A stretch of DNA of 64,000 bases from Comamonas odontotermitis. GTDB taxonomy: Bacteria > Pseudomonadota > Gammaproteobacteria > Burkholderiales > Burkholderiaceae_C. Shown piece after piece: positions 9,887 through 17,998 of the stretch; position 1 is the stretch's first letter, and every line of letters begins with the position of its first letter. The notes below the pieces were generated by a model. It was given only the letters and a program-made list of their open reading frames with translations. It was not told where the DNA came from and searched no databases. The translations under genes and the position numbers were made by a program. The stretch covers positions 18,711 through 82,710 of the forward strand of contig NZ_JACHKZ010000019.1 of the NCBI RefSeq assembly GCF_014207855.1. The letters run 5' to 3'.

Positions 9887-10173
9887 CTTTGTCCCTATCT
9901 CTAATGATTAAAAACTACACTCGGCGTCAAATAGCAAAGGAAGAAAATCATTTCAAAATATCATCCATATAAAATCAATAACCAATTTTAATTCATATTA
10001 ATTTCATTAATTTCTATTAATATAAACTAAAACAATAGATTAATTAAATCAACAAAGAAAATTATTTAGATTTAATTAAAAAATCTACAGTTTTCAATTT
10101 ATGAACGTTTGCAATCAGGTTAATCCCTTTATGCTTCATTTATACTGAAAATACTGTTGTTTTTTTGATGCAT
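9887..10173 (-). promoter_or_regulatory. AT-rich leader of potE-decarboxylase
   Basis: About 290 bp of strikingly AT-rich DNA (poly-A/T runs, TTAATTAA palindromes) in an otherwise GC-rich region. If the FNR-type box at 10174-10187 activates at about -41.5, transcription would start near 10139 and the untranslated leader would be about 250 nt. A 25-codon reading frame (10139 to 10062, minus, MKHKGINLIANV...) lies at the 5' end of that leader. It has no visible Shine-Dalgarno and does not resemble the E. coli SpeFL leader peptide, so it is only a candidate. Confidence 0.45.
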
Positions 10174-10187
10174 TTGATTCAAATCAA
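10174..10187. promoter_or_regulatory. FNR/ANR-type box, perfect consensus
   Basis: TTGATTCAAATCAA matches TTGAT-N4-ATCAA exactly. It lies about 290 bp upstream of potE. On the minus strand a TATTTT (10153-10148) sits about 30 bp from the box centre, near the spacing of a class II FNR promoter, and TATAAA (10143-10138) is a second -10 candidate. This suggests oxygen-limited activation of the operon. Confidence 0.7.
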
Positions 10188-10189
10188 TG

Positions 10190-10582
10190 ATTGACAATTG
10201 AGTTGAATAGAAATATTTAATAAATATCATCCAACTCGAATTCACTGAGATAATTTTCGCCCTTCCCGGTGAATTCACCCCAAGAGGAATGGGAGTCTTT
10301 GTATGGTTTGCTGCCGCAGATCCCCCTCTCCAGAACTTGGAGCCGGTACCAGGCTTGGAGGCAATACACGACTGGGCCACAGCAAGATTGAACGCCCCAA
10401 AGAAGCATTGCTGAGCGACTGGCACCACGAATCCTGCTCTTGCCTCTTGCATTGGTGGTCAGCAAGGCGTCATAAGCAGGCCTTAGCAGCAGGGGGTTAC
10501 GGCGCGTCACGCATCCACAAAACATGCAGATCCGCTATGCGCCCAATGGGCTGGGGATCGGGAGCCGCCAGAAAAAACAAAA
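10190..10582. other. Stretch without a recognisable gene
   Basis: Between the potE control region and the tRNA cluster. Two overlapping minus-strand frames of about 100 codons run through it, but neither has a known motif or a good start, and base composition changes from AT-rich to GC-rich inside them. I see no promoter, RNA gene or complete mobile element. Confidence 0.4.
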
Positions 10583-10585
10583 GGA

Positions 10586-10607
10586 CGCGGCTTCCTTTGA
10601 AGCCACG
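10586..10607 (-). terminator. Terminator-like hairpin behind the tRNA relic
   Basis: Stem CGTGGCTTC/GAAGCCGCG with an AAAG loop on the minus strand (one bulge), followed by CCTTTTGTTTTTT. It sits just 3' of the decayed tRNA, as the other two terminators sit 3' of the intact tRNA-Pro genes. Confidence 0.6.
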
Positions 10608-10620
10608 CCCTCACCATGCG

Positions 10621-10699
10621 TGGTCGGGTGGGTGGGATTCGAACTCGTGCACTCTGCATCCGATGGCAGGTGCACGGCCAGACTGGGGCGCAGTCCGGC
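10621..10699 (-). pseudogene. Decayed tRNA-like sequence, probably a tRNA-Pro relic
   Basis: About 79 bp on the minus strand ending in GACCA and containing GAGTTCGAATCCC like the two intact tRNA-Pro genes. CAGTCTGG (D-arm region) and the CTGC...GCAGAG anticodon-stem pattern also align. It cannot fold as a tRNA: the acceptor strands do not pair, the T-stem has several mismatches, and the anticodon loop is 8 nt (CATCGGAT) with no TGG. A terminator-like hairpin still follows it. Confidence 0.55.
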
Positions 10700-10802
10700 G
10701 AACGGATCATCCCAAGAGCCTGTTCAAAGCCTCCTCATATCCATGGCTCATAGCTGTATGGATCCCTCACCGAATAAGACCCGACAGAGCTCGCCATGAA
10801 AA

Positions 10803-10830
10803 AACCCGCTGCAATCGCTTGCAGCGGGTT
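10803..10830 (-). terminator. Terminator of the downstream tRNA-Pro copy
   Basis: Perfect 12-bp stem AACCCGCTGCAA/TTGCAGCGGGTT with a 4-nt loop, followed by TTTTTT on the minus strand. It begins 9 nt past the CCA end of the tRNA. Confidence 0.85.
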
Positions 10831-10838
10831 TTCAATAA

Positions 10839-10915
10839 TGGTCGGAGCGGCGGGATTCGAACTCGCGACCCTCTGCTCCCAAAGCAGATGCGCTACCAGA
10901 CTGCGCTACGCTCCG
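10839..10915 (-). tRNA. tRNA-Pro(TGG), copy A
   Basis: 77-nt tRNA on the minus strand with an encoded CCA. The acceptor arms CGGAGCG/CGCTCCG pair fully, the anticodon loop is TTTGGGA (anticodon TGG), and the T-arm has GTTCGAAT. It is identical along its length to the copy 194 bp upstream and is followed by a strong terminator. Confidence 0.97.
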
Positions 10916-10995
10916 ACAAGCCGTTATTCTAAACGCTGCAAAGCGGTCAAAAACCGAAATTGCAGCCTGATCTTCAAAAAATATGAAAAAGAAAA

Positions 10996-11023
10996 AACCC
11001 GTTGCAATGGCTTACAACGGGTT
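10996..11023 (-). terminator. Terminator of the upstream tRNA-Pro copy
   Basis: Stem AACCCGTTGtAA/TTgCAACGGGTT with one mismatch, followed by a T-run on the minus strand. It is a diverged version of the terminator at 10803-10830, with paired base changes that preserve the stem. Confidence 0.85.
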
Positions 11024-11032
11024 TTCAATGAA

Positions 11033-11109
11033 TGGTCGGAGCGGCGGGATTCGAACTCGCGACCCTCTGCTCCCAAAGCAGATGCGCTACCAGACTGCGC
11101 TACGCTCCG
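11033..11109 (-). tRNA. tRNA-Pro(TGG), copy B
   Basis: 77-nt tRNA on the minus strand, same sequence as the copy at 10839-10915: acceptor CGGAGCG/CGCTCCG, anticodon TGG in loop TTTGGGA, encoded CCA. It is the promoter-proximal member of the tandem pair, and each copy keeps its own terminator. Confidence 0.97.
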
Positions 11110-11241
11110 ACATGTGATGATTGTAACCAGCTTCTGGACTGCTTTTGGGAAAAACTGCCACAATTTTTGCAGCAGGCTTTGCAGTACTGGTTTGCGCTAC
11201 AGGCCAAAAAGACTCAAATTCTTCTGGCACTGCAACTTGCA

Positions 11242-11493
11242 TTAACGGTTGGTGGCTGGAGCCGGGCCGCGACCAGGCAGGTGACGGAACGTGATGCGGC
11301 CCTTGGTCAGGTCGTAGGGCGACATCTCCAGCGACACCTTATCACCCGCCAGAATGCGGATGTGGTGCTTGCGCATCTTGCCACCCGTGTATGCAATCAG
11401 TTCGTGGCCGTTGTCCAGAGTCACGCGAAAGCGCGAATCGGGCAACACTTCGGTCACAGAGCCTTGCATCTCGATCAGTTCTTCTTTAGCCAT
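11242..11493 (-). CDS. infA: Translation initiation factor IF-1 (paralogue with C-terminal tail)
   Basis: 83 residues forming the S1-like OB fold of IF-1: [49 protein letters not shown] and [10 protein letters not shown]. Standard IF-1 is about 72 residues; here a tail [13 protein letters not shown] adds about 11. IF-1 binds the 30S A site and helps IF-2 and IF-3 during initiation. It is not next to ribosomal-protein genes. Related bacteria often have one IF-1 gene in the spc/alpha region and a second elsewhere, so this is probably the second. The gene lies 132 bp upstream of the tRNA-Pro cluster on the same strand. Confidence 0.95.
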   Translation of the reverse strand: MAKEELIEMQGSVTEVLPDSRFRVTLDNGHELIAYTGGKMRKHHIRILAGDKVSLEMSPYDLTKGRITFRHLPGRGPAPATNR

Positions 11494-11796
11494 AAAAGTC
11501 GGTGAATCCTTGTCCTAGTTGTGCAGTACAGCGCCTGCTCCGTTGCGGGTTTGCCAGCTGACTCTCTACCAGCCAAGCCATCTAACATGGCTGAGGCAGT
11601 CAACGGATACGGCTTGGTCTAAAGCATTCATGGCCGCTCGCGGACTGGTGCAGTGGGCCCCCGAATCCGTCTTGCAGGCACTGGAACTACGCCGTACGCT
11701 GCCGCACTCCTAAATGCATTAGTTTGCAAAGCCCGCTATTGTACTATGCATGCAGTTTTTATGCATGCACGCCATGTGGCATGACCGTTTTGGTAT
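11494..11796. other. Spacer upstream of infA and of the membrane protein gene
   Basis: About 300 bp with no convincing gene. It should hold the leftward infA promoter. Near its right end the 10-mer TATGCATGCA occurs twice (11745-11754 and 11760-11769), each containing the palindrome TGCATGCA; this could be a protein-binding site or chance. Confidence 0.4.
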
Positions 11797-11835
11797 TTGA
11801 TTTTTCAGTCTTTTGCCTGCGAACTGTGCGGCAAT

Positions 11836-12636
11836 ATGGCCATACACCCCACTCCTATGCGCAATTCCCTTGATTTCAGTTCCTGGCAATCGCTGCTGTC
11901 AACCGTGCTGGGGCTGTTGTTTGTCACCCTGTTGATGCTGGGCATCCGGCTGGTGTTCATGCAGACCGTGCAGCGCAAGCGCGAGCGGGAAAACCGCCAG
12001 ATCAATGAGCGGCTCAAGACCTTGATTGCGGCGTACAAGACGCTGGGCAGCTCATTCACCGGCGAGCTGTCAGTCGATCCAAGCCACCTGAAGGAGCTGC
12101 GGGCCTTGAATGACGCAGAGGAGGCCCCCGCTCAAGATTGGGAAGCATTCAAGGCCCAGACGGAGCGCCGCAGGCGCATGCGCGATGCCGTGGAGGCCGC
12201 GCTGTCGGACATCATCCTCCTGGGCACAGAGGAGCAAGTGGCGCTTGCCGCCCGTGCCGCGCAAGACATGGTGGCAGGCCGCGCCGTGCGCACGAGCGAG
12301 CTGGTGGTGTCGCTGCGCAACTTCATCCGGCAGGCGCTTGATCTGGAGGCTATTGCCGAGTCCGTCGCCATTCCCGAACAAGGCCCACAGCGCATTGCGG
12401 CCGGGGGTGGCCCGGGCAAGCGTGGCGCTGGCACTGCTGCCAGCAGCGGCCCAGGCGCTGGCGGAAGTAAAGGCGGCAGCGGAAATGGAGGCGCCATGGG
12501 CGCTGGCGGTTTGGCCGTTGGCGCAGGTGCAGGGGTACATGCCGCCAGCACAGCGCCGTCGGACGGTGTCCAAACCCCTGCGACACCTGCGGCGCGAGAG
12601 ACCGACCCTCTGGCTTGGGTTGATAATCCGCGTTAA
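11836..12636 (+). CDS. Membrane-anchored protein of unknown function
   Basis: Not recognised. One strong membrane segment lies near the N-terminus (SLLSTVLGLLFVTLLMLGIRLVFM), followed by a charged helical region (QRKRERENRQINERLKTLIAAYKTLG), an alpha-helical domain, and a Gly/Ala-rich low-complexity tail from about residue 190. This looks like an inner-membrane anchor with a cytoplasmic helical domain. Start uncertain: ATG 11836 and ATG 11857 both fit and neither has a good Shine-Dalgarno; an upstream TTG at 11797 is less likely. It ends 23 bp before the EVE-domain gene, so the two may be cotranscribed. Confidence 0.65.
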   Translation: MAIHPTPMRNSLDFSSWQSLLSTVLGLLFVTLLMLGIRLVFMQTVQRKRERENRQINERLKTLIAAYKTLGSSFTGELSVDPSHLKELRALNDAEEAPAQDWEAFKAQTERRRRMRDAVEAALSDIILLGTEEQVALAARAAQDMVAGRAVRTSELVVSLRNFIRQALDLEAIAESVAIPEQGPQRIAAGGGPGKRGAGTAASSGPGAGGSKGGSGNGGAMGAGGLAVGAGAGVHAASTAPSDGVQTPATPAARETDPLAWVDNPR

Positions 12637-12659
12637 GGAACCCCTGCAACCTGCGTTTC

Positions 12660-13148
12660 ATGACCATGACTGCCCTATCTCCCCGCTACTGGCTGATGAA
12701 GAACGAGCCAGACGAGTATTCGATTGACCACGCGCTGGCGGCGCCCCAGCAGACCATTGCCTGGGATGGGGTGCGCAACTACCAGGCGCGCAATTTCATG
12801 CGCGATGACATGCAGGTGGGCGATGGGGTGCTGTATTGGCATTCCAGCTGCGCCGAGCCCGGCATCTACGGCATTGCCCGCATTGCAGGTAATTTGCGCA
12901 CCGACGACAGCCAGTTCGACCCCGCTTCGCCCTACTTCGACCCCAAATGCAGCCCGGATAAACCGCGCTGGTTGATGCTGGATGTGCAGGCCCTGCGCAA
13001 GGTGGGGCCCATTACGGTTGCAACACTGTGCCAGTATCCGCAGCTCGAAGACATGCGCGTGCTGCAAAAGGGCAACCGCCTTTCGATCACTCCTGTGGAT
13101 GCGCGCCACTGGGATTTCATCATGCGATTGATCGAGGGCCGCGTCTGA
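12660..13148 (+). CDS. EVE-domain protein
   Basis: 162 residues, almost entirely one EVE domain (PUA-like fold): YWLMKNEPDEYSIDHAL at the start, WDGVRNYQARNFMRDDMQVGDGVLYWHS, GIYGIARI and the C-terminal RHWDFIMRLI. EVE domains bind modified bases in DNA or RNA, as in THYN1-type proteins, but the ligand here is unknown. ATG 12660 or 12666 could be the start. It follows the membrane-protein gene closely and is followed by about 200 bp of spacer before chrA. Confidence 0.88.
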   Translation: MTMTALSPRYWLMKNEPDEYSIDHALAAPQQTIAWDGVRNYQARNFMRDDMQVGDGVLYWHSSCAEPGIYGIARIAGNLRTDDSQFDPASPYFDPKCSPDKPRWLMLDVQALRKVGPITVATLCQYPQLEDMRVLQKGNRLSITPVDARHWDFIMRLIEGRV

Positions 13149-13355
13149 ACCTGGCTGGCCCCAAGCTAGGCAGCGCATTGCCCCCAGACCCAGGTACGCG
13201 GTCTTCCCTTCCCCGCGCGCCTGAAAAAGACCCCAACCATATCCAGCACGAGCATGAGAATACGCCACGCATGGGGGTAGAGCGCGAGGCAACTTCCACC
13301 ATGCAGCCAGTCCCGTTCATGGGGGCGGCACTTTCAGCCGCTATGCTTGCAAGCC

Positions 13356-14609
13356 ATGACCGCCGCCGCTGCTCCACACCAACCTATTGATACCGGGCCA
13401 CCGCGCCATGGCGCCTGGCAGGTGTTCTGGGTGTTTCTGCAGCTGGGGCTGACCTCGTTTGGCGGGCCGGTCGCGCATCTGGGTTATTTTCGCCAAGCCC
13501 TGGTGGTGCAGCGCCAGTGGCTCACCGATGCCCAGTATGCCGATCTGGTGGGGCTGTGCCAGTTTCTGCCCGGGCCCGCCAGCAGCCAAGTAGGCATGGC
13601 ATTGGGCTTGATGCGCGCCGGGTGGCGTGGCTGCCTTGCCGCCTGGCTGGGCTTTACCATGCCCAGCGCTGTCGCCTTGATGGGCCTGGCTGCGGGCCTG
13701 AATCATTGGCCGCACCTGGCAGACAGCGCCATCGTGCACGGGCTCAAACTGGTGGCCGTCGCGGTAGTGGCGCATGCGGTCTGGGGCATGTGGCGCAATC
13801 TCTGCAAAGGCTGGCTGCGCAAGTGCCTGGCGGTTGGCAGCGCAATCCTGTTGCTGGCATGGCCTGGGGCAGCGCTTCAAGTGCTGGTACTTGCCATGGG
13901 TGGGCTGGTGGGATGGCGCTTTCTGCGCGCGCCGCCTGGCACGGCGCAGCAAGCGGGCCCTGCATTGTCGCTGCCACTGGGCCGCACGGCGGGGTTGAGC
14001 CTGTTGCTGCTGTGCGGGCTGCTGCTGTTGTGTTTGCCGGTTGCCGCGCAGATGTGGCCCAACGTTGCCATGCGGGCGTTTGCGGCCTTCTACCAGGCTG
14101 GTGCGCTGGTATTTGGCGGTGGCCATGTGGTGCTGCCATTGCTGCAGGCCAGCGTTGTTTCCCCCGGCTGGGTGAGCGATGCCCAGTTTTTGACCGGCTA
14201 TGCCGCCGCGCAGGCCGTACCCGGCCCCTTGTTCACGCTGGCAGCTTACCTGGGGGCGTTGCTTGCGCTGCCTGCGCCCTGGGCAGGCTGGGCTGGCGGC
14301 CTTTTGATGCTGGCCGCCATATTTCTGCCCGCCTTCTTGCTGGTGGCCGGCGCCCTGCCCTGGTGGCAGCGGCTGCGAGAAAACCTCGCGGCGCAGCGCG
14401 CGCTGGCGGGCATCAATGCGGCAGTGGTGGGTGTGCTGCTTGCTGCCTTTGTCCACCCGGTGTGGACCAGCGCCATCCGCCAGCCCAGCGATGCATGCAT
14501 TGCAGCCATTGCCTTTGCACTGCTGCAGTGGCTGCGGGTACCGCCTGTTGTGGTGGTGCTGCTGACTGCTCTGGCCGCCTGGGGCATGCAGCTATTGCAT
14601 AATGCCTGA
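13356..14609 (+). CDS. chrA: Chromate efflux transporter, long-chain CHR family
   Basis: About 417 residues in two homologous halves, each about five to six membrane segments. The first half has FLQLGLTSFGGPVAHLGYFR and CQFLPGPASSQVGMALG; the second has the matching FYQAGALVFGGGHVVLPLLQ and AAQAVPGPLFTLAAYLG. These paired FGGP/FGGG and PGP signatures define the CHR family. Family members export chromate in exchange for or together with protons, though many chromosomal ones have not been tested. The frame is open to a TTG at 13347, but ATG 13356 (MTAAAAPHQP) is the better start. No chrB regulator is adjacent. Confidence 0.9.
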   Translation: MTAAAAPHQPIDTGPPRHGAWQVFWVFLQLGLTSFGGPVAHLGYFRQALVVQRQWLTDAQYADLVGLCQFLPGPASSQVGMALGLMRAGWRGCLAAWLGFTMPSAVALMGLAAGLNHWPHLADSAIVHGLKLVAVAVVAHAVWGMWRNLCKGWLRKCLAVGSAILLLAWPGAALQVLVLAMGGLVGWRFLRAPPGTAQQAGPALSLPLGRTAGLSLLLLCGLLLLCLPVAAQMWPNVAMRAFAAFYQAGALVFGGGHVVLPLLQASVVSPGWVSDAQFLTGYAAAQAVPGPLFTLAAYLGALLALPAPWAGWAGGLLMLAAIFLPAFLLVAGALPWWQRLRENLAAQRALAGINAAVVGVLLAAFVHPVWTSAIRQPSDACIAAIAFALLQWLRVPPVVVVLLTALAAWGMQLLHNA

Positions 14610-14686
14610 AGTGACCGCGGGTGCCCATCCAATAAGCGCCTACAGCTATTGATTTGATACCGATCTGCTTTTCAAGGACAACGACC

Positions 14687-15001
14687 ATGGCTTTTGCCGA
14701 CAACCTCAAGACCCTGCCCTCCATTGCCCATGTTGCCGAGCTGCAGCTGATCGATGCGGACGGCAACCTGGCTGCAAGCATCCCCAACGCCCCGGGCAAG
14801 GCAGGCTCGGTCACCGTCTACAACGCGCTGGCGGCCAAGCATGGCAGCATCAATGTGGCGGCGGGCCAGGAAGGCCTGCAGCTGTTTGCCGAACACACCG
14901 AAGACGCCAAGGCACGCCCGGGCGCACACCCCAATATCGACCGCCTGCTGGAGGTGATCGCCACCGGCAAGGGCTATGCGGTAAAAGTGATCGCAGCCTG
15001 A
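14687..15001 (+). CDS. DUF2322 family protein
   Basis: 104 residues matching the small DUF2322 family seen mainly in betaproteobacteria: MAFADNLKTLPSIAHVAELQL, then APGKAGSVTVYNALAAKHGSI, then a C-terminal GAHPNIDRLLEVI. Function unknown; no signal peptide or membrane segment, so probably cytoplasmic. ATG 14687 is chosen because AAGGA lies 8-9 nt upstream; the frame also opens 11 codons earlier without such a site. It stands alone between chrA and the convergent ybdK gene. Confidence 0.85.
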   Translation: MAFADNLKTLPSIAHVAELQLIDADGNLAASIPNAPGKAGSVTVYNALAAKHGSINVAAGQEGLQLFAEHTEDAKARPGAHPNIDRLLEVIATGKGYAVKVIAA

Positions 15002-15089
15002 AAGGCTTCGCAGGCTGCGTCTGCCGGTCATCCAGTCTCCTGGGCCACTGCGCGCTTAGCGACGCAATTGTGGTCTGAGCGGCCCCGCC

Positions 15090-16208
15090 TTACTCCGTTC
15101 CGCGAAACCGCAGCGTGGACTGCCGTACCACCTCTGGCAACTGCTGTGCCTGGCTGTAGGCATCACGCAGGCGGCGGGCATCGTTCATGCCGTCGTTCAC
15201 CGTCTTGCGCAGTTGCTGCAGGGCTTCGCGGCTGCCCTCGGGCACATGGCTCTGTATTTTCTGCATCGTGAGCAGAATATGCTCGCGCAGGCCAAACTGC
15301 TCGCTGGTGGCCGGATCTACATACGTGCCTTCCAGCCCGAAGCGGCATGCCTGGAAGCGGTTGTAGGTGTAGACCAGGTAATCGTCTTCCTGGGGCTCGA
15401 ACGGGCTCTCGCTCAAAAACCAGCTGCCCAGCGCCTGCACATAGGCGGCCAGCGCCGCAGCCCGTTCGATGGACAGCGGGGTATCGAACACCCGCACCTC
15501 CACCGTGCCAAACTCGGGCTTGGGGCGAATGTCCCAGTAGAAATCCTTCATGCTGTGGATCACGCCAGTGGCAGTCATCTTGTCGAAGTAGCGTTCAAAA
15601 TCCTCCCAGTGCAGCGCAAACGGCGCGCGACCCGAGAGCGGAAACGCGAACACCGAATTGAGCCGTGCCGAATCGAACGCCGTATCCTGCCCCTGTACAT
15701 AGGGGCTTGATGCCGACAGCGCAATGAAGTGCGGAATGTAGCGCGACAGCCGGTGCAGCATCAGCAACGCATCGTCGGCGCTCGGGCAGCCCACATGCAC
15801 ATGCTGGCCAAAAATGGTGAACTGTTTGGTCAGGTAACCATAGAGCGCCGTGATCTCCTTGAAGCGCGGCTTGTCGTAAATGCGCTGCTGGTGCCACTGC
15901 TGAAACGGATGCGTGCCGCCACCCGCCAGTGCGATATTGAGCCGGTTTGCGGCCTTGACCAGCGCGTCGCGTGTGGTCGTGAGCTGCTGCAGCGCGTCCT
16001 GCGCATCGCGGCAGATGCCGGTCGAAATCTCGATCATGCTCGTCGTCACCTCGGGCACGATCGAGCCAGGCACCTGCGCATTCTTGAGCAGGGCCAGCAT
16101 ATCGGGGGCATACGGCGTCAGGTTGTAGTGGTTGGTATTGACCAGCTGCAACTCCAGCTCCACGCCCAGCGTCAGCGCATCGGATTGTTGAAAGGCTTCA
16201 AGCGTCAT
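15090..16208 (-). CDS. ybdK: YbdK-type carboxylate-amine ligase (GCS2 family)
   Basis: 372 residues of the glutamate-cysteine ligase type 2 fold: [10 protein letters not shown] (metal/ATP-binding glutamates), [32 protein letters not shown] and [11 protein letters not shown]. Family enzymes join a carboxylate to an amine with ATP; E. coli YbdK has weak glutamate-cysteine ligase activity and its real substrate is unsettled. The gene overlaps the 3' end of the antiporter gene by 11 bp, so the two are cotranscribed and probably coupled. Whether the pair works together, as glutathione-linked systems such as KefB do, is only a thought. Confidence 0.88.
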   Translation of the reverse strand: MTLEAFQQSDALTLGVELELQLVNTNHYNLTPYAPDMLALLKNAQVPGSIVPEVTTSMIEISTGICRDAQDALQQLTTTRDALVKAANRLNIALAGGGTHPFQQWHQQRIYDKPRFKEITALYGYLTKQFTIFGQHVHVGCPSADDALLMLHRLSRYIPHFIALSASSPYVQGQDTAFDSARLNSVFAFPLSGRAPFALHWEDFERYFDKMTATGVIHSMKDFYWDIRPKPEFGTVEVRVFDTPLSIERAAALAAYVQALGSWFLSESPFEPQEDDYLVYTYNRFQACRFGLEGTYVDPATSEQFGLREHILLTMQKIQSHVPEGSREALQQLRKTVNDGMNDARRLRDAYSQAQQLPEVVRQSTLRFRGTE

Positions 16209-17520
16209 GGCGTTTCTCCTTGGCGTTCAGGGCAGACAGGCCAATGCCCCGGTGCGCCTCACCGCTGCGCCACAGGGCCAGCGATGCCACCAGCACACCC
16301 AGCACCTCGCACAGCACCACCATGGGCAGCGCAATCGCCGTCAGTGCCCCTGCTACCCCTGCATTCACCGCCGCCCACTGCATGGCCAGCGCAGACGCCA
16401 GCACCAGCGCGAGGCCCGAGCTTGCCGATTGCGCGCAGGCCACTGGCCACTGCCGCTGCCACCCCAGGCCGGTACCCAGGCCCAGCAACAGCACGCCTCC
16501 CATCTTGCCCACCAGCCGGGCCAGCGCGGCAGCGGCAATCACGCTCACCAGGCCCACCGTTGGAACCACCTGACCCGCCATGCTGGCAACCAGCACAAAC
16601 ATCAGCAGGCTCAGCATCGTATTGGCTGCCGTGAAGGCACTGGGCCATACCAGCGGCTTGGGGCTCATGTTGCGCAGCAACAAGCCGGCTACCAGAAAGC
16701 CCAGTGCCGCAGAGCCACCCCAGCGCGTGGCCAGCAGGCTCACTGCCACCAGCGCAGCCAGCATATACAGCGCGGTTGAATCACTGCGAGATGACTGCCA
16801 GCGCAGCACCGGCCACAGCGCCACCGTGGTCAATACGGCCCACAGCACCGTCAGCCCCAGGCTCAGCAGCAATTGGCCAAGCCCCATGGCTGTGAGCACC
16901 AGGCTGGCTTGGGCATCTTCCACCCCGGCGCCTGCTGCCGCGGCAGGCGACCAGGCAACAGTAATCACCAGGCCCAAAACCAGCGCATACACGCCGCTCA
17001 AAGTGGCCAGCAACAGGCTGCGGTCAGTGACGGCGCCGCTCGCACGCAAATCGGACACCACGCGCAGCAACACTGCGGGTGACGCCGCCATGGCCACCAC
17101 GCCAACGCCCAGCGACACGGCCCAGCCCATGCCCAGCAACTGCAACACCCCCGTTACCAACACCAGTGCAGCCACCGATTCCGCAAAGCTCTGCAGCAGC
17201 AACCAGGGCTGACGCAGCAACCAGGGCAGTGAAATCTGCGAGGCCGCCATCAACAGGCTGGTACCCACCGCCGTCTGCAGCAGCACCTGCGTGTTGCCCT
17301 GCAACGGCCAGGGCAGATCACCAAAGCCCAGCCAGCCTGCCAGCAGCCCCACCACCGTATAGCCCAGCAGGCGCGGAAAACCGCTGAGCCTGAACACCAG
17401 ATGGCCCGCAATGGCAGCAGCGGCAACCAGCACGCACCAGCTCATCAGCGGGCCAGCGTGCGCATCCAGCCAACTGCCGATGTGCGGTGAAGGCAAGATC
17501 GGTAGGGAATTCGGAGCCAT
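16198..17520 (-). CDS. Cation:proton antiporter, CPA2-like
   Basis: 440 residues with about 12 hydrophobic segments and a Na+/H+ exchanger-like layout: [24 protein letters not shown] near the N-terminus (the usual GY-x-x-x-G-x-x-x-G of CPA2 proteins) and [14 protein letters not shown] later. It has no C-terminal RCK/TrkA domain, so it is shorter than KefB/KefC and lacks their nucleotide control. The last 11 bp overlap the ybdK start. The exchanged ion cannot be read from the sequence. Confidence 0.8.
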   Translation of the reverse strand: MAPNSLPILPSPHIGSWLDAHAGPLMSWCVLVAAAAIAGHLVFRLSGFPRLLGYTVVGLLAGWLGFGDLPWPLQGNTQVLLQTAVGTSLLMAASQISLPWLLRQPWLLLQSFAESVAALVLVTGVLQLLGMGWAVSLGVGVVAMAASPAVLLRVVSDLRASGAVTDRSLLLATLSGVYALVLGLVITVAWSPAAAAGAGVEDAQASLVLTAMGLGQLLLSLGLTVLWAVLTTVALWPVLRWQSSRSDSTALYMLAALVAVSLLATRWGGSAALGFLVAGLLLRNMSPKPLVWPSAFTAANTMLSLLMFVLVASMAGQVVPTVGLVSVIAAAALARLVGKMGGVLLLGLGTGLGWQRQWPVACAQSASSGLALVLASALAMQWAAVNAGVAGALTAIALPMVVLCEVLGVLVASLALWRSGEAHRGIGLSALNAKEKRHDA

Positions 17521-17998
17521 AGGCGCCCTCCTGTATCAGATGCCGCGGCAGCCCCAGGCAGCGCCGCAGACGGGTTGGTGCAGACAGTGTTGCCAAAAGT
17601 GACGACCTGGGTCGCAAGACATGGCCGGCCAGCAGCCAGAAGACGCAACACCTGCAAGACAGCGGATGGCATGAAAGTACAGATCACAAAACCTGCTGCA
17701 CTTGCTACAGCTGCCACGCCGCGAATGAAAACAAACCGCAAGCTCATTTACATAATAAGTGGCAAGATTCAAACGCCTACCCCAAGGCCATCGAGAAAAG
17801 GCTTTGTCTTACAGCGGCACGACACTTTCCCTCGAGAAATTGCCTGTAATCAAAAATCCCGCTGAAGCTTGCTCAATGGGCACATTAAGCTCTATAAACA
17901 ATAGCAATCAACTGCCTGCATAACACCGTTTACCAAGCCCTGCAGTGGGCATCCGGCGACGAGATGCGCACCGTTGGCGAGCGCCAGTCGCCATCAAT
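17521..17998. other. 478-bp stretch without a convincing gene
   Basis: Between the antiporter start and the DUF4130 stop. Short frames exist on both strands (for example 17445-17747 minus with a hydrophobic start), but they overlap the antiporter start or lack ribosome sites. It should contain the antiporter-ybdK promoter and the end of the DUF4130 operon; no clear terminator is visible. Confidence 0.4.

Noticed and set aside
10217..10525. Minus-strand frame of about 100 codons between potE and the tRNA cluster
   Set aside because: No motif, no ribosome site and an abrupt change in base composition inside the frame.
10621..10699. Functional tRNA of unusual anticodon
   Set aside because: Acceptor and T-stem pairing fail and the anticodon loop is 8 nt, so a relic is more likely.
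17445..17747. Minus-strand frame with a signal-like hydrophobic start
   Set aside because: It overlaps the start of the antiporter in another frame, has no ribosome site, and loses all protein-like pattern after 60 residues.
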